NCBI RefSeq assembly: GCF_900115695.1 | Contig: NZ_FOXK01000006.1 | Coordinates: 248,001 to 312,000 of the forward strand | Source: Ectopseudomonas toyotomiensis | GTDB lineage: Bacteria; Pseudomonadota; Gammaproteobacteria; Pseudomonadales; Pseudomonadaceae | Length of the DNA stretch: 64,000 nucleotides | Direction of reading: 5' to 3' | Part shown: piece after piece, positions 35,701 through 44,620 of the stretch | Position numbering within the stretch: position 1 is the stretch's first letter | Layout: every line of letters starts with the position of its first letter | Notes under the pieces: generated by a model | Databases searched by the model: none | What the model was told of the DNA's origin: nothing | The model's input: the letters and a program-made list of their open reading frames with translations, nothing else | Position numbers and translations under genes: made by a program

Positions 35701-38006
35701 CCGGTTTCGGGCTGCACGACAGTGCCGACTCGCGCTAGGCTGTGAAAAACCCCGCGGAACAGTGGCAACGTCAGATCAATCTCCGACCAGAGTTCCCACT
35801 CCAGATCAAACAGAACCCCATTCCCCTTTGCATCAATTATCAGGTTGAACGGCGTCGCATCGAAAAAACGTCCTGGCAGCACGGAATGGGGACCATTCTT
35901 GCGTACATGCTGGAGCAACGTCTGCATCATGGGCCTCAGCCAATCGGCCAGACGCGCACTCCCCCACCCCTCGCGATTAACCAAGGTCAGCAGTGAGTTG
36001 AACAAGATTTCCCCGTCTTGAAGGGGTTCTATCTCGGCAAACTGCATCCATTTGGGCCGCGTGGAGGCACTTGCCAGCAAACGGCGATGAACCTGTAAGG
36101 TATCATCCTCGCAACGGATACTGACCTCCTTACTCAATGCACGACGGCGCCCCTGAGAGTAGGTGTATGCGACCCCGTGCCTATCAGATGTCCAGTTGCC
36201 TGCCCCCTTTTTTGCAACGATGAAGAATGAGTTGGCCATGTCCCCAACCAAACCGTTCTCCACCAGGCCACGGTAGGCCGCGCCTTCGGAAAAGGTCCTT
36301 TGGTAATTGGCATTCTGGACAGGTGCAAAGGCGCTGGACAGGAGATTGATCAAGACAGCCGGAGGCTGCTGCAGAGCTAACTCACTCAACACCAGATTGG
36401 GTAATTTGTAATCTGGATATGGGTAGTAGAACTCAAGGTTGGAGAACTCCGCCTGTTCAAGAATCCTGGCCAGATCGCGGCGACCGAAAGTCACGGCTTC
36501 CCCATCACCATACAGACTCTCAATCCCATAGAAAGGGATGCCCTGATGATCTTCGTAGGCTCCAGCCCAGTACTTCAGCCCCAACTTGTTTTCGATAGCG
36601 ATCAACAAAACGCCATCAGGCTTGAGGAACGAACGAGCCAGTGCCAATGCTGCGCCCACCGGATCAGGCCCACCGATGAACTTTCGGCTGTACTCCAACA
36701 CGCCTATTAGCGTTACGACATCAAACTGCTCGTTGGTCTTGAAGTCTTGAAAATTGTCGTTGTAGACCCTGACGTTTGGCAGGTCACGGCAACGCGCAGC
36801 AGTAATGCCTGCACGGCGCCTGCTGCCTTCTACACAGGTCAACTCACACCCGAGCTCACCTAGAAAGCGGCTTATTGCCCCGCACCCCGAGCCCAACTCA
36901 AGCACCTTCTTACCGCGTAAACTATTTTCTATTGGCCGAAAAAGGTTCGCTCTTGCCGGACTCAGGTGATATAGCGTCGGCCAATTCGAGATATATTGCA
37001 GCAACTCTTCAGAGCCAGTCGAGATATCACGGCTTGAGCTAATGGCGTTATAAAGAAAGCCCTCAATAGCATCACCATCGCTATAGCCGAAATGGGCATT
37101 GCGCTCGCGGCAATACACCCGACTCTGCGTATCGTAGCTATAAGGACTGGCCTCCGACTCCGAGAACGCAACAGAATTGGCGCCACCTGCCAGAAGCCGA
37201 TCTCGACATTGGACAATGACGTCATCCTCGACGCTATTGAGCCGTGAGTCACGTAACGCGAACTCCTCCCAGCTTCGTTTACCATGAGAGTCAGCCTTGC
37301 CTTTGGCAAACTTCTTCCGACATTCCTCCAGCGATTTGCTCCAGTAATGGTTCAGGCGCAAACGCTTGACAGAAACAGAAGACGTGAAAGGCCCTGGCAC
37401 TGGACGGCGCAGCTCATCCACTGCACACAATCCCGCCCTATAGATAAAGAAATGCGGATTTATGCAATCAACTACGAACTCAGGCTGAACGATACTCTTG
37501 ACGTGGCAGTTGATAGGTACATAACCCTGCCCAGGTAAGCGTAGATGCTCGTACGGAATCACGACATCCAGCTCGCCGCGAAGCTGATAGCTATCCAGAA
37601 CACCAGCCTGGGGAGCACTCTCATGACCAGCCGAGCCAAACATAACCCAGTTCACAGCAACGGCCGGATGTTCCGCATATTCGTTCAGAACGTCAGATAC
37701 AGACTGCTGACCAGGAGAGAAGAGAAATTCATCGAGATCAATAAACGCCAGCCACTGACTCTGCGCACCGAAACGACTGAGGCAGTCTTTGTATGCAGAT
37801 AGCTGCCCAGGTGTTTGCGGCCACTCAACCAATGTCACTACCCCGTCGGCAAGGGGTTCACGCAACCGCTCAAGGTAGTCATCAGTGCTGTTGTTGTTAT
37901 AGAGGAAAAAGTGCTCGACCCCTATCAGGCGATGGAAATCTATCCATTCACCCAGGTACTCCGCTTCATCCTTGAACACAGCACAGATTGAAAGCTTGTA
38001 TCCCAT
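32742..38006 (-). CDS. Giant multidomain glycosyltransferase/methyltransferase (flagellin glycan synthase candidate)
   Basis: A cytosolic protein of 1754 residues with no signal or membrane segment. Visible modules: GT92/GT2_4-like domain (1-240; ICAVFKDEAEYLGEWIDFH, FIDLDEFLF at 88-96); SAM methyltransferase (about 340-600; VLELGSGCGAISRFLG at 368-383); a segment with kinase-like motifs (about 640-760); helical linker (800-850); degenerate GT-A domain (about 898-1090); canonical GT2 domain (1136-1360; SIIIPTKDQ, LLNNDT); GT-B-like domain (1425-1740; HGCGNYRIIRPF, VGWAGG). Gene position between flgL and fliC resembles FgtA-type flagellin glycosyltransferases. I chose ATG 38006, which follows AGAGG; an upstream start at 38063 adds 19 residues. 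Confidence 0.88.
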   Translation of the reverse strand: MGYKLSICAVFKDEAEYLGEWIDFHRLIGVEHFFLYNNNSTDDYLERLREPLADGVVTLVEWPQTPGQLSAYKDCLSRFGAQSQWLAFIDLDEFLFSPGQQSVSDVLNEYAEHPAVAVNWVMFGSAGHESAPQAGVLDSYQLRGELDVVIPYEHLRLPGQGYVPINCHVKSIVQPEFVVDCINPHFFIYRAGLCAVDELRRPVPGPFTSSVSVKRLRLNHYWSKSLEECRKKFAKGKADSHGKRSWEEFALRDSRLNSVEDDVIVQCRDRLLAGGANSVAFSESEASPYSYDTQSRVYCRERNAHFGYSDGDAIEGFLYNAISSSRDISTGSEELLQYISNWPTLYHLSPARANLFRPIENSLRGKKVLELGSGCGAISRFLGELGCELTCVEGSRRRAGITAARCRDLPNVRVYNDNFQDFKTNEQFDVVTLIGVLEYSRKFIGGPDPVGAALALARSFLKPDGVLLIAIENKLGLKYWAGAYEDHQGIPFYGIESLYGDGEAVTFGRRDLARILEQAEFSNLEFYYPYPDYKLPNLVLSELALQQPPAVLINLLSSAFAPVQNANYQRTFSEGAAYRGLVENGLVGDMANSFFIVAKKGAGNWTSDRHGVAYTYSQGRRRALSKEVSIRCEDDTLQVHRRLLASASTRPKWMQFAEIEPLQDGEILFNSLLTLVNREGWGSARLADWLRPMMQTLLQHVRKNGPHSVLPGRFFDATPFNLIIDAKGNGVLFDLEWELWSEIDLTLPLFRGVFHSLARVGTVVQPETGTPLGVAELAGQVVSRLIGQEVDVDACLAKEVEFQRQVLIYNSSVESLKASKLEVRMSPTRLRQALQQAQKTIADLKGGLPIDSPVLAANTLLGAEKTEFLSQWLAARLPTQIENHLIDEYLQQHAGGPTLGIVVLDREGDTGKLMSTIKSLGLERGLYATLKIIALTPCDVPKTTVEDKLHFVQLESNNPVAVINKVVIESHFDWFMLVRSGEEFTASGLMMAALELIRQPDCRALYGDELYRQADGSLGAAFRPGFNLDYLLSFPTAMARHWLIRRDLFVALGGYSLEIPDAIEFDLLLRLIEKDGVAGLAHLDEPLLITDAPRLEDNSDEQATLIRHLRARGYDGELLAHLPGRYRIDYRHSNHPLVSIIIPTKDQLPMVQRCVESLLELTHYQNFEILIVDNDSQTPEAREWLQAISELDERKLRVLRYPHPFNYAAINNMAVRESRGEYLVLLNNDTAIVQEQWLEEMLNQAQRPEVGIVGAKLLYPDGRIQHAGVILGLRGPADHPFIGEASDASGYMQRLQVTQNYNAVTAACLMIRREVYDEVGGMDEEAFKVSYNDVDLCLKSRESGYLTVWTPHAVVLHEGSVSQTKVDTAAFELKRKRFIAEQDVMYERWLSLLANDSAYNRNFSVNGKGFEVEPDVQLTWRPLTWRPLPVVLAHPADPHGCGNYRIIRPFKAQKEAGLIDGMLSPGLLQVVDLERYDPDVIVLQRQIGDERLEAMRRIKKFSHAFKIYELDDYLPNLPMKSVHREHMPKDILKSLRKGLSFVDRFVVSTDRLADAFSGLHDNIRVIENRLPVEWWQGLSSQRRRGRKPRVGWAGGVSHSGDLELISDVVKELADEVEWVFFGMCPPAIRPYVHEFHSGVEINRYPAMLASLDLDLALAPVEQNLFNECKSNLRLLEYGACGFAVICSDLHCYRGDLPVTRVKNRFKDWVDAIRQHINDLDETARRGDLLREQVLRDWMLEEHNVAAWHSAWTAD
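33726..33755 (-). repeat. In-frame 15-bp tandem duplication in the giant transferase gene
   Basis: TGGACGCCAAGTCAA is followed directly by TGGACGCCAAGTCAG. It encodes the doubled LTWRP stretch (residues about 1418-1427) in the linker between the GT2 and C-terminal domains. Confidence 0.85.
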
Positions 38007-38048
38007 ACCTACCTCTAAAATTTTTGGCTCTGAAGCCGCTCTCCTCAA

Positions 38049-38070
38049 GACAAACCTAATCATGTTTGTC
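38049..38070. repeat. Inverted repeat upstream of the giant transferase gene
   Basis: GACAAAC, 8 bases, GTTTGTC. It lies 43 bases upstream of the start at 38006. It could be an operator or a weak hairpin in the leader. The rest of the 38007-38273 gap shows no convincing sigma-54 or sigma-28 element. Confidence 0.4.
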
Positions 38071-38273
38071 CGACAGCGCAGTCAGAATTCTGGCTCTATG
38101 ACCTGGCAAGCAATTTACCAGCCAACTGCGACAGCAGCGACTAGGTCGAATTACTGATTCAGCGATAGGAAATATGTTCGGGCAAGGCTACGCCACGCAA
38201 AGCCAGCATAGGCCGAACCGAACGCAAGAGAAAAGAATTTGCTACTGGCAGATCACGTCAAGGAGATGAACCC

Positions 38274-39962
38274 TCAACGCAGTTGATTGAACAGATTCAG
38301 CCCGGCGATCTTCACGTAGCTCTGCTGCGCCGCCTCGAGAATGATGGTCTGGAACGACAGCCGCGACAATGCCTCGGCATAGTCGAGTTCGCGTAACTCG
38401 GCCTGCACGGACTTGTTCACCAGTGTCACGTCCTCATTGTCGACGCTGGTGGTGTCGATCATGTTGAGGCGCGCGCCGATCTCGGTCTGCACTTCCAGCA
38501 CGTTGCCCATGCCGTTGTCGAGATTCTTCAGGGCGATGGCCACTTCATCGCGCACGCCCAGGTTGCCCGCCGGCGATGTCGGCGAGGACTCCAGTGCCTG
38601 GCGCAAGCGCGAAATGGTGTTGAGGATGCTGCGTTGTTCCTGAAACTGCGGTTTCACACCGAACTCGTCGCCGCCAGCGGCGGCAGCTGGACCGGAAAGG
38701 GTGAACTCGGCGCCATAGACGGTGAAGCTGGCCGGATAAGGGCCGGTGACCGTTCCGGTCGTCAGCACAGGGCTATTGGGGCCCACCGGCTGGGCGTACA
38801 CCTCGTAGTTGCTGTCGTCGGTGAAACGCAGCACCACACCCGAAGTCGGGAACTGGCTGTCGAAAACAGCCTGGTTGACGATGTTGCCCCCTGCTACAAC
38901 AGCGGCAGAGCCATTGGTGGAAGCGCGGGTAGCAGCGAACTCGGTGGGCGCCGACTGCAGCGTGAAACTATGGGTGCCGATACCTGGCGAACCCGCCGTC
39001 GCAGGCGGCTGGATATCGGCCAGCAGATTGTCCAGATCCAGGGCGTTGTCGCCCTCTTTCAAGACAACATCGAGCTGAAAACGCATGCCGCGGAAGTTGA
39101 TGACGTTACCGCCATTGACCAGCGGATCGATCTTGCCGCCGCCGGGAATCTCGGACGTGACATCGGCACCACTGGCGTCGTAGATGCGGAACTCGGTGCC
39201 ACTGACGAAGGCCAGCGAATAGGGCTCGCCGCCGCGGAAATCGGAGTTGAATGCGCGGTTGTCCTCGACCAGGCCCGGCGAGATGAATACTCGCTGTTCA
39301 TCGGCGGGCACCGCCGGAATGGTGGTCGCAGGCAGGGGCGGCGACGGCAGTGCCGGGTTATTGACTCCATTGCCGTTGGCCACACGATTGGCGTTGGTGA
39401 CATCCTCGAACAGGCGCTTGCCATTGTCGTTGATCGCCACGTTGGTAGAGCTGGCCACCTGCAGCGTCCGCTGCCCTTCGTCGCCGAAGTACGAGTAGGT
39501 GCCATCCGGGTTACGCACGAACGGCTCGTTCTTGCCTAGGAACCCGGAGAACAGATACTCGCCACGGGCGTTGCGGCTGTTCATCAGATTGAGTAGCTCG
39601 GCCTCACGCTCGGCAAGCTCCTTGGCGATGGAGTTGCGATCCTCCGATGAGAGCGAACCGCCACCGGCCCGCACCGCCAGCTCACGCACGCGCTGCAACA
39701 CGGTATTGACCGAATTAAGCGTGGTCTCTTCCTGAGTCAGACTGTTCTTCGCGGCTGTCAGGTTGTCGCTGTATTGCTTGAGCACCGCCTGTTGCTGCTC
39801 GAGCTGCAGCAGGCGCACCGAGGCCACCGGATCATCCGCCGGGGTCAGGATGCGGTTGCCGCTGCTGATCTGCTCCTGGGTGCGAATCAGGTTCGAATAG
39901 TTGCGACCCAGGCCGGAAACGCCGTTATTGAACGCCTGAATGGATGAGATGCGCATGACCAT
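38274..39962 (-). CDS. flgL: Flagellar hook-filament junction protein FlgL (HAP3)
   Basis: Joins the hook to the filament below flagellin. The 562 residues start MVMRISSIQAFNNGVSGLGR and end with the flagellin-like C-terminus AEALSRLSFQTIILEAAQQS, with a long variable Gly/Ala/Thr-rich middle, which makes it well over 100 residues longer than the P. aeruginosa form I recall. The ATG at 39962 has AGAGG 8 bases upstream; a second ATG lies at 39956. It is the last gene of flgFGHIJKL. Confidence 0.95.
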   Translation of the reverse strand: MVMRISSIQAFNNGVSGLGRNYSNLIRTQEQISSGNRILTPADDPVASVRLLQLEQQQAVLKQYSDNLTAAKNSLTQEETTLNSVNTVLQRVRELAVRAGGGSLSSEDRNSIAKELAEREAELLNLMNSRNARGEYLFSGFLGKNEPFVRNPDGTYSYFGDEGQRTLQVASSTNVAINDNGKRLFEDVTNANRVANGNGVNNPALPSPPLPATTIPAVPADEQRVFISPGLVEDNRAFNSDFRGGEPYSLAFVSGTEFRIYDASGADVTSEIPGGGKIDPLVNGGNVINFRGMRFQLDVVLKEGDNALDLDNLLADIQPPATAGSPGIGTHSFTLQSAPTEFAATRASTNGSAAVVAGGNIVNQAVFDSQFPTSGVVLRFTDDSNYEVYAQPVGPNSPVLTTGTVTGPYPASFTVYGAEFTLSGPAAAAGGDEFGVKPQFQEQRSILNTISRLRQALESSPTSPAGNLGVRDEVAIALKNLDNGMGNVLEVQTEIGARLNMIDTTSVDNEDVTLVNKSVQAELRELDYAEALSRLSFQTIILEAAQQSYVKIAGLNLFNQLR

Positions 39963-40006
39963 GGGGCTTGCCTCTTGCAACGCCTGTCATCTGTACAGGC
40001 CGCGCC

Positions 40007-40022
40007 TTCCCGAACTCGGGAA
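40007..40022 (-). other. Short hairpin in the flgK-flgL gap
   Basis: TTCCCGA-AC-TCGGGAA is a perfect 7-bp stem between the flgK stop and the flgL start. No T-run follows. It may be an RNA-processing or stability element. Confidence 0.35.
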
Positions 40023-40030
40023 AGCGACTA

Positions 40031-42076
40031 TCAGAATGTATTGATCAGAGTATCGAACAGGTTACGCGCAACTTGAATGATCTGCGCGGATGCCTGGTAG
40101 TACTGCTCGAACTGGATCAGTTTGGCCGCTTCTTCATCGAGATTGACCCCGGAAACCGAGTCGCGGTTATCGGTGGCCTGCTTGAGAATTGCGCCGGTCG
40201 CCTCGCCGTCCACTCGTGCCTGGCTGGTGAGCGTACCGACCCGTTCCACCAGGTCGCCATATGAGTCGGAAAAGCTCGAGCCCGTGGTATCGGGCGCCGC
40301 CGGATTAACCCCGATAACGGCTTTGTTCTGCAAGTTGACCAGATTCAGCGCATTACGGTTATCCGATACGCCGTTGGTATTGAACGATACCGAGAAGTTG
40401 TCGCCGCCAGAGGGTCGACCACTGATGGTCACCTGATAGTCGAAAGCCGCGGGAACCGCAGGTGGGTTGGCCGGTACGCTGATGGTCAGCGCGTTATCCT
40501 GCCCCGGAACGATGCTGCCGGTGTCGATCACGTTGCCGTTGATATCGACCACGTCATAGCTCTGCGTCGCTCCGCCGCCCGCCCCCATCACGATGCGCAG
40601 CGGCGGCGCGTTGCGCAGGCTGGTCTCCAGATCCGCCTGTGCGGCCGGATCGTAGATGTTGATTTCGGTCAGCAGCTTCGGCTGAGTGATCTTGCCGGTG
40701 CCGATGTTGGCCGGACTGGTTTCGGCCTTGAGCGGCGCAGCGAAAGCCAGTTCCTCGGGATTCTTCATGTCCGCACGAACATCACGGCCGGCGTTGCGGG
40801 TCGGCATCACCAGGAAGCGATCACCGGCAGCGAAGGTGCCACTGGCCACGCCGAGGGAGAAACCGTCCACTTCAGGCGCAGGTACGGTGGTGATGTCGAA
40901 CGTCGCCGGGGTCGGCGGAAACAGCGTGCCATCGGACGTTCGGCGAATCACGTACTCGGTGGCACTGGTGAATTGCACCTCGTAGTCACTGGTGGTCAAG
41001 CGCGAGGTATCGGTGAGCGTGACGTTGAGGTTGGCGTTGGGGTCGCTGTTGCCAACCCGCGCCAGGCTGCGCTGACTGAGCAGCGCAGGGTCATTGATCG
41101 AACGGAACAGCTCGTTGCCGAACTGACCGTTGAGATCCAGCCCCTGCCCCAGTTGCCGGTTGATCTGGTCGGCGACCGACAGCGCCAGGCGCCCTACGGC
41201 ATTGAGCGAAGTATCCAGCACGTCCTCGCGGTAGCGCAGCAGGCCGCCCATTTCACCACCTGTGATCAGCGAGGTGACGTTCTGCCGCGAATTGCCGCTG
41301 ACGAACTGCACCTCGTGCCGCAGCGGATCGGCCTGCCCTGGCACCACTTCGAGCCGGGCGGCCTGCTTGCCGACGACCAGCGGCTGGCCGGAGCCGATGA
41401 ACAGGTTGTAGCTGCTGTCGTCCTGCGGAACCACGGTCACGCCAACGAACTCGGAAAGCTTGCGCACCGCCTCTTCACGCGCATCGAGCAGATCGTTCGG
41501 CGCCTGCCCGTTGGACGCGGCTACAGCGATCGCGTCGTTGTATCCCGCAATAGCGGTGGCCAACTGATTGACCTGATCGGTAACCGCCGACAGTTGCTTG
41601 TTGATGAACGCGTTCTGCTCGTTCAGGCGGTCGTAAACGGTATTGAAACGCTTGGCCAGCCCTTCCGCTTCCGACAGCGCCAGCTGCCGCGCAGGTATGT
41701 TGGCCGGGTCTTCGGCTGCGGTCTGCAGGGCCGAGAACAGTTTCTGCAATCCCGGGGTGATCCCGGTGTTGCTGCCAGCGAGCAGAGAGTCGAGCTGGTT
41801 GATCTGGCTCAGGTACGCCTTGGTGTCGCTGTTCAGCGCGGTGCTGCTGCGCACCTGGGTATTGAGGAACTCGTTGTAGATGCGACGAACATCAGTCAGG
41901 GTCGTACCCGAGCCGATATAGCCCGCGCCACTGAATTGCGGCGTGCGTGTGGCCTGAATCGTCTCCTGACGGGAGAAGCCAGGCGTATTGACGTTGACGA
42001 TATTATGGCCGGTAACAGCCAGCGAAGTCTTGTTCGCCGCCAGGCCCGAAAGGCCTATGTTCAATAGGTCAGCCAT
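40031..42076 (-). CDS. flgK: Flagellar hook-associated protein FlgK (HAP1)
   Basis: First hook-filament junction protein. The 681 residues begin MADLLNIGLSGLAANKTSLA with the rod/hook signature VTGHNIVNVNTPGFSRQE, and end with the conserved GVNLDEEAAKLIQFEQYYQA and ARNLFDTLINTF. It lies 9 bases after flgJ and 68 before flgL. The length is typical of Pseudomonas FlgK. Confidence 0.97.
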   Translation of the reverse strand: MADLLNIGLSGLAANKTSLAVTGHNIVNVNTPGFSRQETIQATRTPQFSGAGYIGSGTTLTDVRRIYNEFLNTQVRSSTALNSDTKAYLSQINQLDSLLAGSNTGITPGLQKLFSALQTAAEDPANIPARQLALSEAEGLAKRFNTVYDRLNEQNAFINKQLSAVTDQVNQLATAIAGYNDAIAVAASNGQAPNDLLDAREEAVRKLSEFVGVTVVPQDDSSYNLFIGSGQPLVVGKQAARLEVVPGQADPLRHEVQFVSGNSRQNVTSLITGGEMGGLLRYREDVLDTSLNAVGRLALSVADQINRQLGQGLDLNGQFGNELFRSINDPALLSQRSLARVGNSDPNANLNVTLTDTSRLTTSDYEVQFTSATEYVIRRTSDGTLFPPTPATFDITTVPAPEVDGFSLGVASGTFAAGDRFLVMPTRNAGRDVRADMKNPEELAFAAPLKAETSPANIGTGKITQPKLLTEINIYDPAAQADLETSLRNAPPLRIVMGAGGGATQSYDVVDINGNVIDTGSIVPGQDNALTISVPANPPAVPAAFDYQVTISGRPSGGDNFSVSFNTNGVSDNRNALNLVNLQNKAVIGVNPAAPDTTGSSFSDSYGDLVERVGTLTSQARVDGEATGAILKQATDNRDSVSGVNLDEEAAKLIQFEQYYQASAQIIQVARNLFDTLINTF

Positions 42077-42085
42077 GATTCAACC

Positions 42086-43270
42086 TCAAGTCCTTGTGGT
42101 GGCGCTATCGGCAGCGGCGATTGCTTGATAGGTCTGCATCTTGCGAGCGATCTGCGAGATCTTGCGGGCATAGTTCGGATCGGTGGCGTAACCAGCCTGC
42201 TGCAGTTCCTTGACGAAACGCTCCGGATTTTCGGTGACGTTCAGCGCTTTCTCGTAGCGACCGTTGTTCTGCAGGAAACTGACGTAATCGTCGAAGCTCT
42301 GCGCATAGGAGTCATAGGCACGGAAGCTGGCCGCTTCCTTGACCGCCTTGCCACCCTTGTATTCGGTGGTCAGCACGCGGGCCGATTCGCCCTCCCAGCT
42401 GCCATGGGACTTGATGCCGAACAGGTTGTGACTGCTCTCGCCATCACGGGTGCGGATGATCGACTTGCCCCAACCGGTTTCCAGCGCGGCCTGGGCCACC
42501 AGGTAACGCGGGTCGACACCGATCTTCTCGGCAGCGGCTTCCGCCATCGGCAGCATGGTGGCGACGAATTCCTGCGGTGAGCTGAATGCAGCTTTGCCCG
42601 GCGCCAGCGGCGGTTGAGCAATACGACGGCCCGTCAATGCATCGCTATTGCCAAGACTAAGGCCGCGATCTTTGGGCGCGGCGCTGGCCTGCGCCGGAAT
42701 CCAGTCACTGCCGGCCAGGGTCTTGCCCTCGCCCTCTGCAGCCGATGGCACGATACCGGCCAACAGGCGGTCCGCCAATTTGCCCGGCACGGAGAGGCGA
42801 CGGCGATTGAGCAGCGCCACGTCATCACGGAAGCCTTCGCTAGTGGCGACCTTGTCAGCCTTCGACTCGCTCACTGCTGCGACCGGTTGCTCGATCTGCG
42901 CGAAGGGGTTTGGGCGGCTCGACGGCTGCTTGATCTTCGACATCTGCCGCACCAGCACATCAGCCAGACCGATACCGCGCCCTTCCTTGGAGAGCGTCAC
43001 CGCCAGCTGCTGGTCGTGCATGTCCTGATAGGTCTTGCTCTCGTTGCTGTTCATGAAATTGCCCTCGCCGAACGCGGCGTTGGCCGAACGCATGGCCTTG
43101 AGCATTTCATTCATGAACAGCGATTCGAACTCCTGTGCCACCTTGCGGATGTTCTGCTCGGTGTCACCGCCCACCTTGAACTGGTTGAGGCGGTTCAGGT
43201 CGGTGAAGGCGCCACTGTCGATCGGGCTTTTACCGCCTGCCAGCAGACCGGCTGAGAGTCGAGAATCCAT
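42086..43270 (-). CDS. flgJ: Flagellar rod assembly protein / peptidoglycan hydrolase FlgJ
   Basis: Bifunctional periplasmic protein: rod cap and muramidase that opens the cell wall. The 394 residues comprise an N-terminal rod-binding domain (VAQEFESLFMNEMLKAMRSA, 44-63), a Pro/Ser-rich linker and a C-terminal glucosaminidase-type domain (about 230-390) with AALETGWGKS (catalytic Glu near 264) and SSHNLFGIKSHGSWEGES. It lies 14 bases after flgI. No signal peptide is seen, as expected because it leaves by the flagellar export route. Confidence 0.97.
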   Translation of the reverse strand: MDSRLSAGLLAGGKSPIDSGAFTDLNRLNQFKVGGDTEQNIRKVAQEFESLFMNEMLKAMRSANAAFGEGNFMNSNESKTYQDMHDQQLAVTLSKEGRGIGLADVLVRQMSKIKQPSSRPNPFAQIEQPVAAVSESKADKVATSEGFRDDVALLNRRRLSVPGKLADRLLAGIVPSAAEGEGKTLAGSDWIPAQASAAPKDRGLSLGNSDALTGRRIAQPPLAPGKAAFSSPQEFVATMLPMAEAAAEKIGVDPRYLVAQAALETGWGKSIIRTRDGESSHNLFGIKSHGSWEGESARVLTTEYKGGKAVKEAASFRAYDSYAQSFDDYVSFLQNNGRYEKALNVTENPERFVKELQQAGYATDPNYARKISQIARKMQTYQAIAAADSATTRT

Positions 43271-43284
43271 ATCGGCAATCCTCC

Positions 43285-44604
43285 TCAGATCACGATCAGG
43301 TCGGCCTGAAGAGCGCCGGCTTGCTTGAGCGCCTCCAGGATGGCCATCAGGTCGGAGGGCGCTGCGCCCACCTGGTTAACCGCGCGGACAATCTCGTCCA
43401 AGCTGGTACCAGGGCCGAACTTGAACATCGGTTTGGCCTCTTCCTCGGCGCCCACGCGCGAGCGCGGGACCACCGCGGTCTGTCCGCCGGAAAATGCCTC
43501 GGGCTGGCTGACGATGGGGTCTTCGGTAATGGTCACGGTCAGGCTGCCGTGCGTCACTGCAGCCGGCTGTACCTTGACGTCCTGACCAATGACGATGGTG
43601 CCGGTACGCGAGTTGATGATGACCTTGGCCACCGCTTTACCTGCCTCGACCTGCAGGTTCTCGAGGATCGACAGATAGTCGACGCGCTGATTCGGGTCGA
43701 GCGGTGCGCTGACACGAATCGAGCCGCCATCGATGGCCTGGGCCACGCCAGGGCCAAGCAGGTCGTTGATCTGATCGACGATATTCTTCGCCGTGGTGAA
43801 GTCAGGACGGTTGAGGTTCAAAGTCAGGTAATTGCCCTGATCGAAACCACTCGGCACCGGACGCTCGACGGTAGCCCCCCCGGGGATGCGCCCGGCGGAC
43901 GGCACGTTGACGGTGATGCGCGAACCGTCGGCACCACTGGCATCGAAACCACCGACCACCAGGTTGCCCTGGGCGATGGCGTAGACGTTACCGTCGATGC
44001 CCTTGAGCGGCGTCATCAACAGGCTGCCACCGCGCAGGCTCTTGGCGTTGCCGATGGAGGAGATGGTGATGTCGATGGTCTGTCCCGGCTTGGCGAACGC
44101 CGGCAGATCAGCATGCACCGATACGGCCGCGACGTTCTTCAGCTGTACGTTGCCGCCTGGCGGCACCTTGATGCCGAACTGCGCCAGCATGTTGTTGAAG
44201 GTCTGCACGGTAAAGGGGGTTTGCGTGGTCTGGTCGCCGCTGCCATTGAGGCCAACAACCAGGCCGTAACCGATCAACTGGTTGCTGCGCACACCCTGGA
44301 TCGATGCCAGGTCCTTCAAGCGCTCGGCCTGAGTCGGCAAGCTCAGCAACAGGCACGCCAGCATGGTTGCCAGCAATAGCCAGTCGTTGGCACCACGGCG
44401 GCGATAGCCGCGATGAGCGACGGCAAACTGTCGACGGCACGCCCCGGCCTGTGCCGACTCACTGCCATGAACTCGCGCACCTCGCTTGGTAGCCGTGCTC
44501 ACAGCGAAGGCCTTGCGCGCCGAACCGCTGGTCGTCACTCGCGCGTACCAGTTGGACAGGTGCTCGAGTAACAGGGACGGCGAATGAGTCAGCCAGGTTT
44601 TCAT
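43285..44604 (-). CDS. flgI: Flagellar P-ring protein FlgI
   Basis: Forms the periplasmic P-ring bushing around the rod. The mature part starts at [20 protein letters not shown] and is fully conserved to [20 protein letters not shown]. The signal-peptide core [19 protein letters not shown] is preceded by about 73 extra Arg/Ser/Ala-rich residues, giving 439 against the usual 365-370. The ATG at 44604 has GGGGAA upstream and lies 16 bases after flgH. In-frame GTG codons (for example at 44502) could give a shorter n-region. Confidence 0.94.
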   Translation of the reverse strand: MKTWLTHSPSLLLEHLSNWYARVTTSGSARKAFAVSTATKRGARVHGSESAQAGACRRQFAVAHRGYRRRGANDWLLLATMLACLLLSLPTQAERLKDLASIQGVRSNQLIGYGLVVGLNGSGDQTTQTPFTVQTFNNMLAQFGIKVPPGGNVQLKNVAAVSVHADLPAFAKPGQTIDITISSIGNAKSLRGGSLLMTPLKGIDGNVYAIAQGNLVVGGFDASGADGSRITVNVPSAGRIPGGATVERPVPSGFDQGNYLTLNLNRPDFTTAKNIVDQINDLLGPGVAQAIDGGSIRVSAPLDPNQRVDYLSILENLQVEAGKAVAKVIINSRTGTIVIGQDVKVQPAAVTHGSLTVTITEDPIVSQPEAFSGGQTAVVPRSRVGAEEEAKPMFKFGPGTSLDEIVRAVNQVGAAPSDLMAILEALKQAGALQADLIVI

Positions 44605-44620
44605 CTACAGTTCCCCGCGA

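Noticed and set aside
38006..38273. Search for a sigma-54 or sigma-28 promoter before the giant transferase
   Set aside because: The nearest match (GG-N9-GC) has wrong spacing, and no FliA -10 was found.
40973..42067. Plus-strand open frame opposite flgK
   Set aside because: It is antisense to a clear flgK with no supporting signals.
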